A stretch of DNA of 64,000 nt, taken from NCBI GenBank assembly GCA_900545925.1, contig URAZ01000006.1, forward strand, positions 1 to 64,000, read 5' to 3'. Below, piece by piece: positions 25,965 to 33,524 of the stretch; position 1 is the first letter of the stretch, and every line of letters begins with the position of its first letter. The translations under genes were made by a program, and so were the position numbers. A model generated the notes under the pieces. The model worked only from the letters and a program-made list of their open reading frames with translations, was not told where the DNA came from and searched no databases. Origin of the DNA: an uncultured Eubacteriales bacterium (GTDB lineage Bacteria; Bacillota; Clostridia; Oscillospirales; Oscillospiraceae).

Positions 25965-27368
25965 TTATCGGAGTTCGCCTACAAGGCTCCACGTCGTGCA
26001 GCCCGTGATCGTCACATCGAAAAACTGCCCAATCAGGCTGTCGTCTCCCGCGAAGCGGACGAGTCTTCCGCCCTCGGTGCGGGCGGTGAGCATGTCCTTG
26101 TCGCGGCCGTCGCAGAGCACGCGGACGGTCTTGCCGACGTAGCCCTGATGAATTTCCAGCGAAATGCGGTTCTGCACATCGCAGAGCCGGTCAAAGCGGC
26201 GGTTTTTCTCCTCCTTGGGTGTCGGATCGTCCATTTTCGCGGCGGGTGTACCCGCGCGCGGGGAGAAGATAAAGGTAAACAGCGCGTCATAGCGCACGTC
26301 TTCAATCAGGCTGATCGTGTCCTCGAATTCGTCTTCCGTCTCGCCGGGGAAACCGACGATCACGTCGCTGGTCAGAACCAGATCGGGCATGATCGCGCGG
26401 CCATAGTGCGCCAGCTTCAGATATTCTTCGCGGTTATAGTGCCGGTTCATGGCTTTCAGCACCCGGTCGTTGCCGGACTGGAAGGGCAGGTGGAACTGCT
26501 TGGCGATCTTGGGGTATTTCGCAATGGTATCAAAGAGTTTTTTGCTTGCGTCCTTCGGGTGGCTCGTCATGAAGCGCAGCCAGAACTCGCCCGGCAGCTG
26601 CGCGATCTCGGCCATGAGGTCGGCAAAATCGACACCGAGGCCTAAATCCTTGCCGTAGGAATTGACGTTCTGACCTAAAAGCGTAATGTCTTTATAGCCT
26701 GCCGCGATGAGGCCCTTGACCTCTTCCAGAATCTCCTCGGGCCGTCTCGAGCGCTCCCGTCCGCGGACATACGGCACGATGCAGTACGAACAGAAGTTGT
26801 TGCAGCCGTACATGATCGACACCCACGCCTTGAGATCGGACGAGCGCACGACGGGGATACCCTCTGCAATATTGCCCGCGGAATCGTCCACGGCAAAAAT
26901 GCGCTTGTTCGTGCGCAGCACGCTTTGCAGCAGTTCCGGGAAGCGCCATAATTCGTGCGGATTGAACACGCCGTCAACATGGCGGTAGCTGTTTTTGATG
27001 CGCTCGACGACCTGCGGCTGGCCCATCATGCAGCCGCACAGGAAAATTTTCTGCTCCGGATGCCGGGCCTTGGTGTGCACCAATGCGCCGACGTTGCCGT
27101 AGACGCGCGTTTCCGCGTGTTCGCGGATGGCGCAGGTGTTGATGACGATGCAGTCCGCGCCCTCTTCGGTATCCACGATCTCATAGCCGCTTGCGCGCAG
27201 CATGCCGCGGATACGCTCGGAATCCGCCTCGTTCTGCTGGCAGCCGTATGTATCGACAAAGGCCCGCGGCGTCCTGCCGCGCGAGGCCCAAAGGGCTTTG
27301 ATCTGTCCGCAGACAGCGGCTTCCTTTTCCAGCGCCTCCTGCGGGATTACAACGGGTTTGCGTTCCAT
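25965..27368 (-). CDS. miaB: tRNA-2-methylthio-N6-dimethylallyladenosine synthase
   Basis: Radical-SAM methylthiotransferase acting on the i6A37 made by MiaA. 467 residues: UPF0004 domain with Cys43 (DTYGCQQNEAD), INTCAIREHA and LCGCM cysteines for the auxiliary cluster; radical SAM motif CNNFCSYC; C-terminal TRAM domain (about 400-465, YVGKTVRVLCDG). Its own promoter is at 27404-27432 and GGAGG lies eight bases before the ATG. Confidence 0.96.
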   Translation of the reverse strand: MERKPVVIPQEALEKEAAVCGQIKALWASRGRTPRAFVDTYGCQQNEADSERIRGMLRASGYEIVDTEEGADCIVINTCAIREHAETRVYGNVGALVHTKARHPEQKIFLCGCMMGQPQVVERIKNSYRHVDGVFNPHELWRFPELLQSVLRTNKRIFAVDDSAGNIAEGIPVVRSSDLKAWVSIMYGCNNFCSYCIVPYVRGRERSRRPEEILEEVKGLIAAGYKDITLLGQNVNSYGKDLGLGVDFADLMAEIAQLPGEFWLRFMTSHPKDASKKLFDTIAKYPKIAKQFHLPFQSGNDRVLKAMNRHYNREEYLKLAHYGRAIMPDLVLTSDVIVGFPGETEDEFEDTISLIEDVRYDALFTFIFSPRAGTPAAKMDDPTPKEEKNRRFDRLCDVQNRISLEIHQGYVGKTVRVLCDGRDKDMLTARTEGGRLVRFAGDDSLIGQFFDVTITGCTTWSLVGELR

Positions 27369-27403
27369 GTACGTTTCCTCCGAACTGCATAACTTAACAA
27401 TTT

Positions 27404-27432
27404 ATTATAGCAGATTCCATGTAAATTTGCAA
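27404..27432 (-). promoter_or_regulatory. Promoter for miaB
   Basis: Minus-strand TTGCAA, 17 bases, TATAAT, about 35 bases upstream of the miaB ATG. Confidence 0.75.
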
Positions 27433-27528
27433 CGGATGAAAAAGCCCCTGCAAAACCGCCCGCGCCATGTGCGCAGCAGTCTGTAACATTATATAAATAA
27501 GGCTTGCTGGAAACAAAACAAGATGCAC

Positions 27529-27560
27529 CCAAGCCACCCTTTGGGCCCAAGGGGAGCCTT
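27529..27560. repeat. Fragment of family B repeat in the miaB-SLH gap
   Basis: Reverse complement reads GGCTCCCCTTGGGCCCAAAG, close to the left hairpin of the copy at 23059. The remainder of the 392-base gap 27369-27760 holds the miaB promoter, the SLH gene promoter and otherwise nothing I recognise. Confidence 0.5.
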
Positions 27561-27667
27561 AAGACGCGTCCTTGTGCCTCTCAAATTTACTTACCCCTAT
27601 ATCTAGTCACAGCCCCGTGTCATATGACGCGCAATGTTACAGTTAAATTACAAACCCCCCGAAACGC

Positions 27668-27696
27668 TTGACGAAACGGGGGCGGTGCGGTAAGAT
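27668..27696 (+). promoter_or_regulatory. Strong promoter for the SLH surface protein gene
   Basis: TTGACG, 17 bases, TAAGAT, giving a leader of about 58 bases before the ribosome binding site and ATG at 27761. Confidence 0.7.
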
Positions 27697-27760
27697 GCAG
27701 ATACAAATTACACAGGGGGCTTTGCTCCGATGTGTAAAATTTAAACAGGAGGAAATCCAA

Positions 27761-30613
27761 ATGAAGAATCTGAAAAAGGTTCTCGCGCTGGTTCTGGCCG
27801 TTGTCATGATCATGGGCACCGTCGCCGTCGCCAGCGCAAAGGACTACGCGGATATCAAGGCTGACAGCGATTACGCCGAAGCAATTGATGTCCTGTCCAA
27901 CCTCAACATTCTTGATGGTTTCAAGACTGGTGAGACGTACAACTTCCAGCCGGATGGCTACTTCACCCGTGCTCAGGCAGCCAAGATCGTGGCGATCGTC
28001 CACAACGCGGCTACCAACGGCAAGATCAAGGGTCAGGATGCTATCTCCGCCCTGTACGCCAACGCACAGAACCCGTTCGTTGACTGCAACAACTCCTGGG
28101 CTCTGCCCTTCATCAACTACTGCCGCATTACTGGTCTGGCTGACGGCATGACCAAGACCACCTACGCTCCCGAGCGCAGACTGACCGGCGTGCAGTGGCT
28201 GAAGCTGATGCTCACCACCCTGAACTTCGACACCGCCAAGGAAGGCTACACCGGCACCGGCTGGGACATCAACGTCCTGAACCGCGCCAATGAGCTTGGC
28301 CTGCTTGCTGGTCTTCCCACTGGCTGGAAAGCCATCGAGAACATCAAGCGCGGCGAAGCTGCTCAGATCCTCTACAACGCGCTGACCACGAGCCTTGTCG
28401 AGTATGGCCAGAACATCAAGGGCTACAATCCCACGGTTGCGGCTGGCAACTTCCTCACCAAGGCGTTCGTCGCCAACGAGTCCGTTGTGTCCACCGGTGT
28501 TCTGCTCGCCGCCAAGATGGGCGTCGGCATCACCCGTACCACTGACGCATTCCGCCGCCCGGGCTACAAGTGGAGCCATGGCACTTGGAGCAAGTTCTAC
28601 ATGGACGCGCCGGTCAACAGCTACACCACCGCTGTTACCATGTGCGACATCCTGAAGAACGACATGGAGGTTCCCGAGACCTCTGACAAGCTGGTTGTTC
28701 TGAATGGCTACCGCAAGGGCGCAGCGCCCACCGATGCCGGCGCTACCACGACCGGCCAGATGTTCGCCGATGCCGGCACCGCTCTGAACTACTACGCAGT
28801 CGACGGCTACAAGTATGTTGATGTCAATGACAGAATTTACATGGAGCTTCAGCATGACAAGGCCAAGGAATGCCAGACTTGGTGGGAAGCTGCATATGGC
28901 TGGAAGTCTCCGGTCTTCGGCGGCCAGGGCGATCTGACGCAGGTCTTCAAGACCGAAGACGGCTGGGTCATCACCACCATCCACACCTTCCTCGGCGAGA
29001 TCACCAAGCTCAACAAGAACAACAAGTACAGCCACGCCACCGGCGAGACTGCGGAGCTCAAGTTCTGGCAGGAAATGGTGAATGATGAGCCGCAGTACGT
29101 TGAGAGAACCACCACGGCTATGACCACCACCGACATGAACTACACTGTCGGCACCAAGGTTCTGGTTCAGGTCTCCCTGAAGAAGAGCGAGACTGTCAAC
29201 CTTGACAACTCTGACTATGTCAACGGCAATGTTGGTATTGTCGCTGTTGCTGAGGCCAAGACCGGCGCTCTGACCGGTGCTTCCGATGCAAACTATCCGG
29301 AAACTGTTTCCATCGACGGCACCAAGTATCCCACCAACTGCCGCTTCGTTCTTGGCAAGGATAAAGCCATGAACATTGCGAACAATGGCAAGGTCTTCAC
29401 GTTCTACCTCGACACCTACGGCAACGTCATCGGCCGTGTTGCGAACACCGATGCCAAGAGCTATGTGGTTCTCGACCGTATCTACGGCGTCCATGAGAAC
29501 GGCAAGTTCGCGCTGAAGGCCGACATGTTCGATCTGGACGGCAAGGCCATCGAGGGCGCGACTGTCGCGATCGCCGGCTCCTTCGCTTCTGCTAAGGACG
29601 GCTACGACAATGTTGGTAATTACAGCAACGACAGCTATCCGTATGACAACTTCGTTTACATGGTTGCCTCGCACAACGATTCGAAGCTGACCAACGCGCT
29701 GTACTCCTACACCAAGAACGACAAGGACGTTTACACCCTGACTTGGGTCGGTGATGCGACTACGGCTACCACAGCTGCTGCATACACCGCAGCTGATGTT
29801 GCCAATAACGTCACTTACGGCCATGCATTCGGCCGTCTGGAAGGCTCCTTCGTCCACACTGCAAAGCTGGCATTCATCAAGGTTTCTTCCCTGAATGGCG
29901 TAGCCATGATGAAGACCAACGATAAGGTATACAGCGGCAGCGATCTCTCCCTGTCCGAGTCCACCAAGTTCGTGGTCAAGAGCGCTGGCGGCGCTGTCAC
30001 GTCCTACACCGGCTACACCGCTCTGCCCGCACTGACTGCCTCCTACGTTGACTATCTCGATAACGACGGCGACGGCTTCGCTGACATCGTCTACATCGGC
30101 AAGGCAGTCTTCGCGGCTGACAATGTCACTGGTTGGGTCCTGAAGTGGACGCCGTTCAACTGGGCAAATGGCTATGACCTCATCACCGTCTATGTCGATG
30201 GCGAGCCTGTCACGGTCAATGTCAAGCACAGCACCATCGAGACTGGCGATGATGCCAACGGCGTAGCGCTGCGTCCGGGCCTGTACACCTTCAAGACGCA
30301 GGTCGATGCCAATGGCGTGACCTACTCTGAGGTCTACATGATCGACCAGAACGCAAGCAACTGGATGGGCGAAGCTGTTGAGTCCTACAGCAACGATGCG
30401 ACCGCGATCAAGGTCAAGGATGCTACTGGCTACACGCAGACCATCGGCCTGACCGACGTTGTGATCTACAACGTTCTGGCTGACGGCACGGTCGTCAAGG
30501 CTGACGCTTCCTGCATCGCCGCGGGCGACTACATCATCTACTCCAAGGTTTCCAGCATGGGCAATGCTCCGTACGCGGTGATCTACGTCCTCGACAGGAC
30601 CATTCCGTACTAA
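27761..30613 (+). CDS. SLH-domain surface-layer-type protein
   Basis: A 950-residue secreted protein. Signal peptide of 26 residues (MKNLKKVLALVLAVVMIMG..., cleavage after ASA). Three SLH repeats follow: about 28-80 (AIDVLSNLNILDGF, FTRAQAAKI), 98-145 (PFINYCRITGLADG, LTGVQWLKLML) and 160-210 (ANELGLLAGLP, IKRGEAAQILYNAL); SLH domains bind secondary wall polymers. The rest (210-950) is a beta-rich region without a recognised family and includes DYLDNDGDGFADI (about 775-787), a calcium-loop type motif. Codon use is strongly C-ending and uniform, a sign of high expression, and the gene has its own strong promoter and terminator. AGGAGG precedes ATG 27761. Probably a major envelope protein. Confidence 0.85.
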   Translation: MKNLKKVLALVLAVVMIMGTVAVASAKDYADIKADSDYAEAIDVLSNLNILDGFKTGETYNFQPDGYFTRAQAAKIVAIVHNAATNGKIKGQDAISALYANAQNPFVDCNNSWALPFINYCRITGLADGMTKTTYAPERRLTGVQWLKLMLTTLNFDTAKEGYTGTGWDINVLNRANELGLLAGLPTGWKAIENIKRGEAAQILYNALTTSLVEYGQNIKGYNPTVAAGNFLTKAFVANESVVSTGVLLAAKMGVGITRTTDAFRRPGYKWSHGTWSKFYMDAPVNSYTTAVTMCDILKNDMEVPETSDKLVVLNGYRKGAAPTDAGATTTGQMFADAGTALNYYAVDGYKYVDVNDRIYMELQHDKAKECQTWWEAAYGWKSPVFGGQGDLTQVFKTEDGWVITTIHTFLGEITKLNKNNKYSHATGETAELKFWQEMVNDEPQYVERTTTAMTTTDMNYTVGTKVLVQVSLKKSETVNLDNSDYVNGNVGIVAVAEAKTGALTGASDANYPETVSIDGTKYPTNCRFVLGKDKAMNIANNGKVFTFYLDTYGNVIGRVANTDAKSYVVLDRIYGVHENGKFALKADMFDLDGKAIEGATVAIAGSFASAKDGYDNVGNYSNDSYPYDNFVYMVASHNDSKLTNALYSYTKNDKDVYTLTWVGDATTATTAAAYTAADVANNVTYGHAFGRLEGSFVHTAKLAFIKVSSLNGVAMMKTNDKVYSGSDLSLSESTKFVVKSAGGAVTSYTGYTALPALTASYVDYLDNDGDGFADIVYIGKAVFAADNVTGWVLKWTPFNWANGYDLITVYVDGEPVTVNVKHSTIETGDDANGVALRPGLYTFKTQVDANGVTYSEVYMIDQNASNWMGEAVESYSNDATAIKVKDATGYTQTIGLTDVVIYNVLADGTVVKADASCIAAGDYIIYSKVSSMGNAPYAVIYVLDRTIPY

Positions 30614-30648
30614 TTTGAGATTTCCTCTCTGAAACCCCAAAGCAAAGA

Positions 30649-30674
30649 GGGGGCCCCGCAAGGGGCCCCCTTTT
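30649..30674 (+). terminator. Strong terminator of the SLH gene
   Basis: GGGGGCCCC-GCAA-GGGGCCCCC followed by TTTT, 36 bases after the stop codon. Confidence 0.95.
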
Positions 30675-30682
30675 CTGCACAC

Positions 30683-30710
30683 TTGACAAACCGCAAGAAC
30701 CTGCTATAAT
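30683..30710 (+). promoter_or_regulatory. Consensus promoter of the first antitoxin-like RNA
   Basis: Perfect TTGACA and TATAAT with a 16-base spacer, just past the SLH terminator; no open frame with a ribosome binding site follows, so a non-coding RNA is expected. Confidence 0.8.
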
Positions 30711-30716
30711 AAAAAT

Positions 30717-30820
30717 AACCAAGGACGCCTCGACAAGCGGTTGTCCCCGGTTAAGTGCTAGTCAAAGAAAACACATATAGCGTTTCGAAACCGTCACTTG
30801 CCAGAGTGGCGGTTTCGCCC
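30717..30820 (+). ncRNA. Putative antitoxin RNA, copy 1 (orphan)
   Basis: Predicted transcript of about 100 bases. Its 5' end (AACC-AA-GGAC ... GTCC-CC-GGTT, 30717-30752) can fold into a hairpin, and it ends at the hairpin CGAAACCG...CGGTTTCG (30786-30817), identical over 32 bases to that of copy 2. The matching toxin frame on the other strand lacks its start, so this copy probably has no toxin of its own. Confidence 0.55.
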
Positions 30821-30848
30821 GTTAATGCGGATCGTAATGGTCAGTCCG
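30794..30848 (-). pseudogene. 5'-truncated copy of the small toxin gene
   Basis: The minus strand reads GLTITIRINGRNRHSGK then TGA, nearly identical to the end of the intact peptide at 30970-31053. Upstream of Gly the similarity stops where the second antitoxin promoter begins, and no ATG or ribosome binding site remains. Confidence 0.6.
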
Positions 30849-30864
30849 TGCCGTTTTCGCCCGC

Positions 30865-30892
30865 TTGACAAATCAAAAGAGTTTGGTATAAT
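30865..30892 (+). promoter_or_regulatory. Consensus promoter of the second antitoxin-like RNA
   Basis: Perfect TTGACA and TATAAT, 16-base spacer, followed by AAAAATAACCAAGG as in copy 1. Confidence 0.8.
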
Positions 30893-30898
30893 AAAAAT

Positions 30899-30996
30899 AA
30901 CCAAGGCTCCCTCCGCAAGAACGGTTTGGCCTCTGGTTATGTTAGGGTCGAGAAATAATCACGAAACCGTCACTTGCCAGAGTGGCGGTTTCGGCC
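30899..30996 (+). ncRNA. Putative antitoxin RNA, copy 2
   Basis: A transcript of about 95 bases is predicted from the promoter at 30865-30892 to the hairpin at 30962-30993. The 5' end AACCAAGGC pairs with GCCTCTGGTT (one bulge). Its 3' half is antisense to the end of the toxin mRNA, including the toxin stop codon and the last codons, so it can pair with that mRNA directly. Organisation matches convergent type I systems such as Fst/par or TxpA/RatA. Confidence 0.6.
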
Positions 30997-31053
30997 ATTT
31001 ATGCGGATGGTGACCGTAAGTCCAAAGATATGGAACGTGATCGTAATCGGCAT
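30970..31053 (-). CDS. Putative type I toxin, 27-residue hydrophobic peptide
   Basis: The peptide starts MPITITFHIFGLTVTIRING and ends with RNRHSGK: a short beta/hydrophobic stretch followed by a basic tail, the general look of small membrane-acting toxins. The ATG at 31053 has GGAGG at a seven-base distance; an in-frame ATG at 31059 is too close to the ribosome binding site. That site is locked in CCTCC-GAAA-GGAGG (31061-31074), a common way type I toxin mRNAs limit translation. The gene has its own promoter (31130-31158), and its stop lies in the hairpin shared with the antisense RNA. No experimentally named family is claimed. Confidence 0.6.
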   Translation of the reverse strand: MPITITFHIFGLTVTIRINGRNRHSGK

Positions 31054-31060
31054 AAACATC

Positions 31061-31074
31061 CCTCCTTTCGGAGG
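31061..31074 (-). promoter_or_regulatory. Hairpin sequestering the toxin ribosome binding site
   Basis: CCTCC and GGAGG pair around a GAAA tetraloop in the toxin mRNA; the GGAGG arm is the only ribosome binding site for the peptide. Confidence 0.7.
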
Positions 31075-31129
31075 AGGCCAAACCGCCCGTCTGCATCGGG
31101 AGCCTTGGAGTTCAAAAGGAACCAAGCCT

Positions 31130-31158
31130 ATTCTACCAAACCAGCCGGAAAATGTCAA
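31130..31158 (-). promoter_or_regulatory. Promoter of the toxin mRNA
   Basis: Minus-strand TTGACA, a 17-base spacer and TAGAAT. The predicted leader of about 70 bases carries CCAAGGCTCCC and CGGTTTGGCCTC, the same words found at the 5' end of antitoxin RNA copy 2. Confidence 0.8.
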
Positions 31159-31233
31159 TCTGTGTTGGTTTTGGCCGCTTGACAAACCGGAAGGTTACAG
31201 CAGGAAAAGGGTAGAGCATTTTTTAACAGATAG

Positions 31234-31265
31234 ACAAGCGCCCGGGCAGCTGCCCGGGCGCTTGT
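31234..31265 (-). terminator. Terminator-like palindrome after acsB
   Basis: A perfect 16-base-pair palindrome (ACAAGCGCCCGGGCAG and its complement) lies 25 bases after the acsB stop. No strong T run follows directly, so it may protect the mRNA 3' end. Confidence 0.6.
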
Positions 31266-31290
31266 AATACAAGCAGGTATGAGATTTTGC

Positions 31291-33426
31291 TTACATCAGC
31301 GGCTCAAGAGACAGAACCGGGTGGTTCTTCTCCTGCAGGAACTCGAGCAGCGCGTCGCAGTCGGTGCAGACGGTTTCATCGGCGATCATGTCGGTGAAGT
31401 TGTCAATGCCGTAGAGTTCCTTGGCGGTCTTGTTCAGACGCTCACCAACGTCGTCCTTCAGTTCCTTCGGCATCCAGACGATGCGTTCAATGCCGCCCTC
31501 GGCGTGGATGAACTTCTTGGAGGAGATGAAGTGACGGCCATGGCCCATGTAGCCCGGGGTCTGGACGCCGCCGCCGGTGCAGGAGGCCAGTTCGCCGAAG
31601 GTCATGCCGGCGGGGGTCATGCCTGCGTACTCGCGGTTGACGACGATGAAGCCGTTGGACATCGGCTCAATGCCGGAGATGCACTCGAAGCAGCCGCAGG
31701 AGGTCATCGGGTCTTCCATGATGGAGTACAGCGTGACTTCTTCGACCGCGCCGTGGGTCGCGTCCTTGATGGCGTCGTTGACGGTGGTGTAGCGGCCCGT
31801 GCGCTCGTCGAGGCAGCCTTCCTTCATGATGGGCTGGGACGGGCCGTTCGGGTTCAGTTCATAGGTCGCCTTGGCGTCGAGCCACGAGACAGCGCCGCAC
31901 AGGCCCAGACGTTCCGGCGTGACCACGCAGCAGTGGGCCGGGGCGAAGGACTGACAGAGGATGCAGGTAAAGAAGCGGTCAACGGATTCGTCGGTCATGG
32001 AGGCCAGACGGTCGTCACGCATGTTGTAGCGCGGGATGGCGACATCGTTCAGGAACGCGGTAGCCTTGACCGGGTCGGTAATCAGGTGTACCTCGCACTT
32101 GTCAACAACAGCGTCAAATTCGTCCGTGATCATGTGGTACAGAACCTCGGCAAAGTGCGTCAGGCGCAGGCCCTTGTCATAGGCGTCCTTGGAGATACGG
32201 ATACGGAACTGGTTGCGCTGGCCGGTGTGCATGACGCCTTCCATATAGTTGAACCAGGCGTGGATCTTACGCTCAATAACAGACTCGAAATCGGCCTGCA
32301 TCTTCTTGCCCGCGACATAGACGCAGGTGGCAAGGGCGTATTCGAGATCGCCGGAGTCGATATCCGGGCCGTCGATGACCAGCTTGTGATCCTCGACCTC
32401 GTCCATGTTCTTCATGAGGACAAGTTCGCAGGTAGTGTTCTTGGCGGACCAGAACTCGACCTTCATGTCGGCCTTACGGATGATCTCGCCCTCGAATGCA
32501 GCTGCGAACGCGACGGGGATGGGCAGTTCCTTGGACTTGATCTTGATGCCGCGCAGTTCCAGAGACTTTTTGACCGTCTCATTGTGGTCAGTGCAGGATT
32601 CCAGCGCACCCGGAACCTGATTTTCGCCGAGGTCGATATCGACCACGACCGGGAAGCCCAGCGCGATTGCGCCTGCACCCGCGGAAACGACAACATTGTC
32701 GATTGCGCCGAAGGTATTGACGAACGCGGGAACGCGCTCCTTGGTGTACTTGAGCAGGCCAGCCAGATCACCCGGCTGCACGTTGCCGAAGATCAGCGCA
32801 GCACGGATGGCGACGGTGACGACATGAATCACGGCAGTCACGTCATGGCCCAGCGGGATAACGCGGAACTCAAGGCCCATCTTGACGCCCGCATCCGCGC
32901 ACTGCTCAATGACTTCGCCGACCATGAAGGTCATGATGCCCTTGGACTGATAGTCCTTGACGACCTTTGCAACGTCCTCGCCGTTTTCGGCCTTGCCCAG
33001 CACGACGGCCACGCCAGGGATATCGCCCGTGACCAGCGGCACGCCGAGAGAGCGGATGATGGGATCGGGCACAAAGCCGATGCCGGGAACCGCGGCCTGC
33101 TCATAGGCATCCTTCGGTTCGGCAAACTTCAGACCCTCAAGGATCTCGGCGCCGACGGCAGTGGCAAGACCGGCGTTGAGCGCCTGGCCCAGATCCTCCT
33201 GATCGGTGATGAGGCTCTTGAGAACGCCCACGCAGGCGGGCAGATCGCCCAGGGTCTTGACCTTGACGCCGGTGGCGGCGTAGATAGTGGGGAAGAAATA
33301 CGCAGTATCGGGGAAGGCAATGGGATGGCCTGCGCCATATTTTGCAATGGCGTTGTTGACTGCACCCTCGGTCAGGCCAGCCACGGCATGCGAGCCGCCA
33401 TAGATGAGATCGGTTAATACGCTCAT
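31291..33426 (-). CDS. acsB: Acetyl-CoA synthase (CO-methylating), alpha subunit of CODH/ACS
   Basis: Condenses CO, a methyl group from the corrinoid protein and CoA into acetyl-CoA on the nickel-iron A-cluster. The 711-residue length includes the N-terminal domain found in bacterial enzymes. Cluster ligands are visible: CILCQSFAPAH and CVVTPERLGLC for the cubane cysteines, and SCGCFEC with Cys577-Gly578-Cys579, the Cys-Gly-Cys that holds the distal nickel. The start at 33426 follows AGGAGG; an upstream in-frame TTG has none. It is the last gene of the carbonyl-branch operon. No CO dehydrogenase gene (acsA) is adjacent, which is unusual because AcsA and AcsB form a complex. Confidence 0.96.
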   Translation of the reverse strand: MSVLTDLIYGGSHAVAGLTEGAVNNAIAKYGAGHPIAFPDTAYFFPTIYAATGVKVKTLGDLPACVGVLKSLITDQEDLGQALNAGLATAVGAEILEGLKFAEPKDAYEQAAVPGIGFVPDPIIRSLGVPLVTGDIPGVAVVLGKAENGEDVAKVVKDYQSKGIMTFMVGEVIEQCADAGVKMGLEFRVIPLGHDVTAVIHVVTVAIRAALIFGNVQPGDLAGLLKYTKERVPAFVNTFGAIDNVVVSAGAGAIALGFPVVVDIDLGENQVPGALESCTDHNETVKKSLELRGIKIKSKELPIPVAFAAAFEGEIIRKADMKVEFWSAKNTTCELVLMKNMDEVEDHKLVIDGPDIDSGDLEYALATCVYVAGKKMQADFESVIERKIHAWFNYMEGVMHTGQRNQFRIRISKDAYDKGLRLTHFAEVLYHMITDEFDAVVDKCEVHLITDPVKATAFLNDVAIPRYNMRDDRLASMTDESVDRFFTCILCQSFAPAHCCVVTPERLGLCGAVSWLDAKATYELNPNGPSQPIMKEGCLDERTGRYTTVNDAIKDATHGAVEEVTLYSIMEDPMTSCGCFECISGIEPMSNGFIVVNREYAGMTPAGMTFGELASCTGGGVQTPGYMGHGRHFISSKKFIHAEGGIERIVWMPKELKDDVGERLNKTAKELYGIDNFTDMIADETVCTDCDALLEFLQEKNHPVLSLEPLM

Positions 33427-33478
33427 AAATACCTCCTGCAAATTCTGTTGAATTTTGAATTATATAGGGGAAATGCGG

Positions 33479-33512
33479 CGGTTCCCTGCCGGTATTTCGC
33501 AGCAGGGAACCG
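33479..33512 (-). other. Stem-loop between acsC-acsE and acsB
   Basis: CGGTTCCCTGC pairs with GCAGGGAACCG in the 98-base gap. No T run follows on the minus strand, so it is more likely an mRNA-processing or stabilising element than a terminator. Confidence 0.5.
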
Positions 33513-33524
33513 TGGAAAGACAAA

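Noticed and set aside
27620..30682. A 1020-residue open frame antisense to the SLH gene
   Set aside because: It arises from the biased C-ending codons of the SLH gene, has no ribosome binding site, and the protein has no recognisable domains.
33442..33524. Riboswitch in the acsB leader
   Set aside because: Only one simple stem-loop is seen; no cobalamin or nickel riboswitch core could be recognised.
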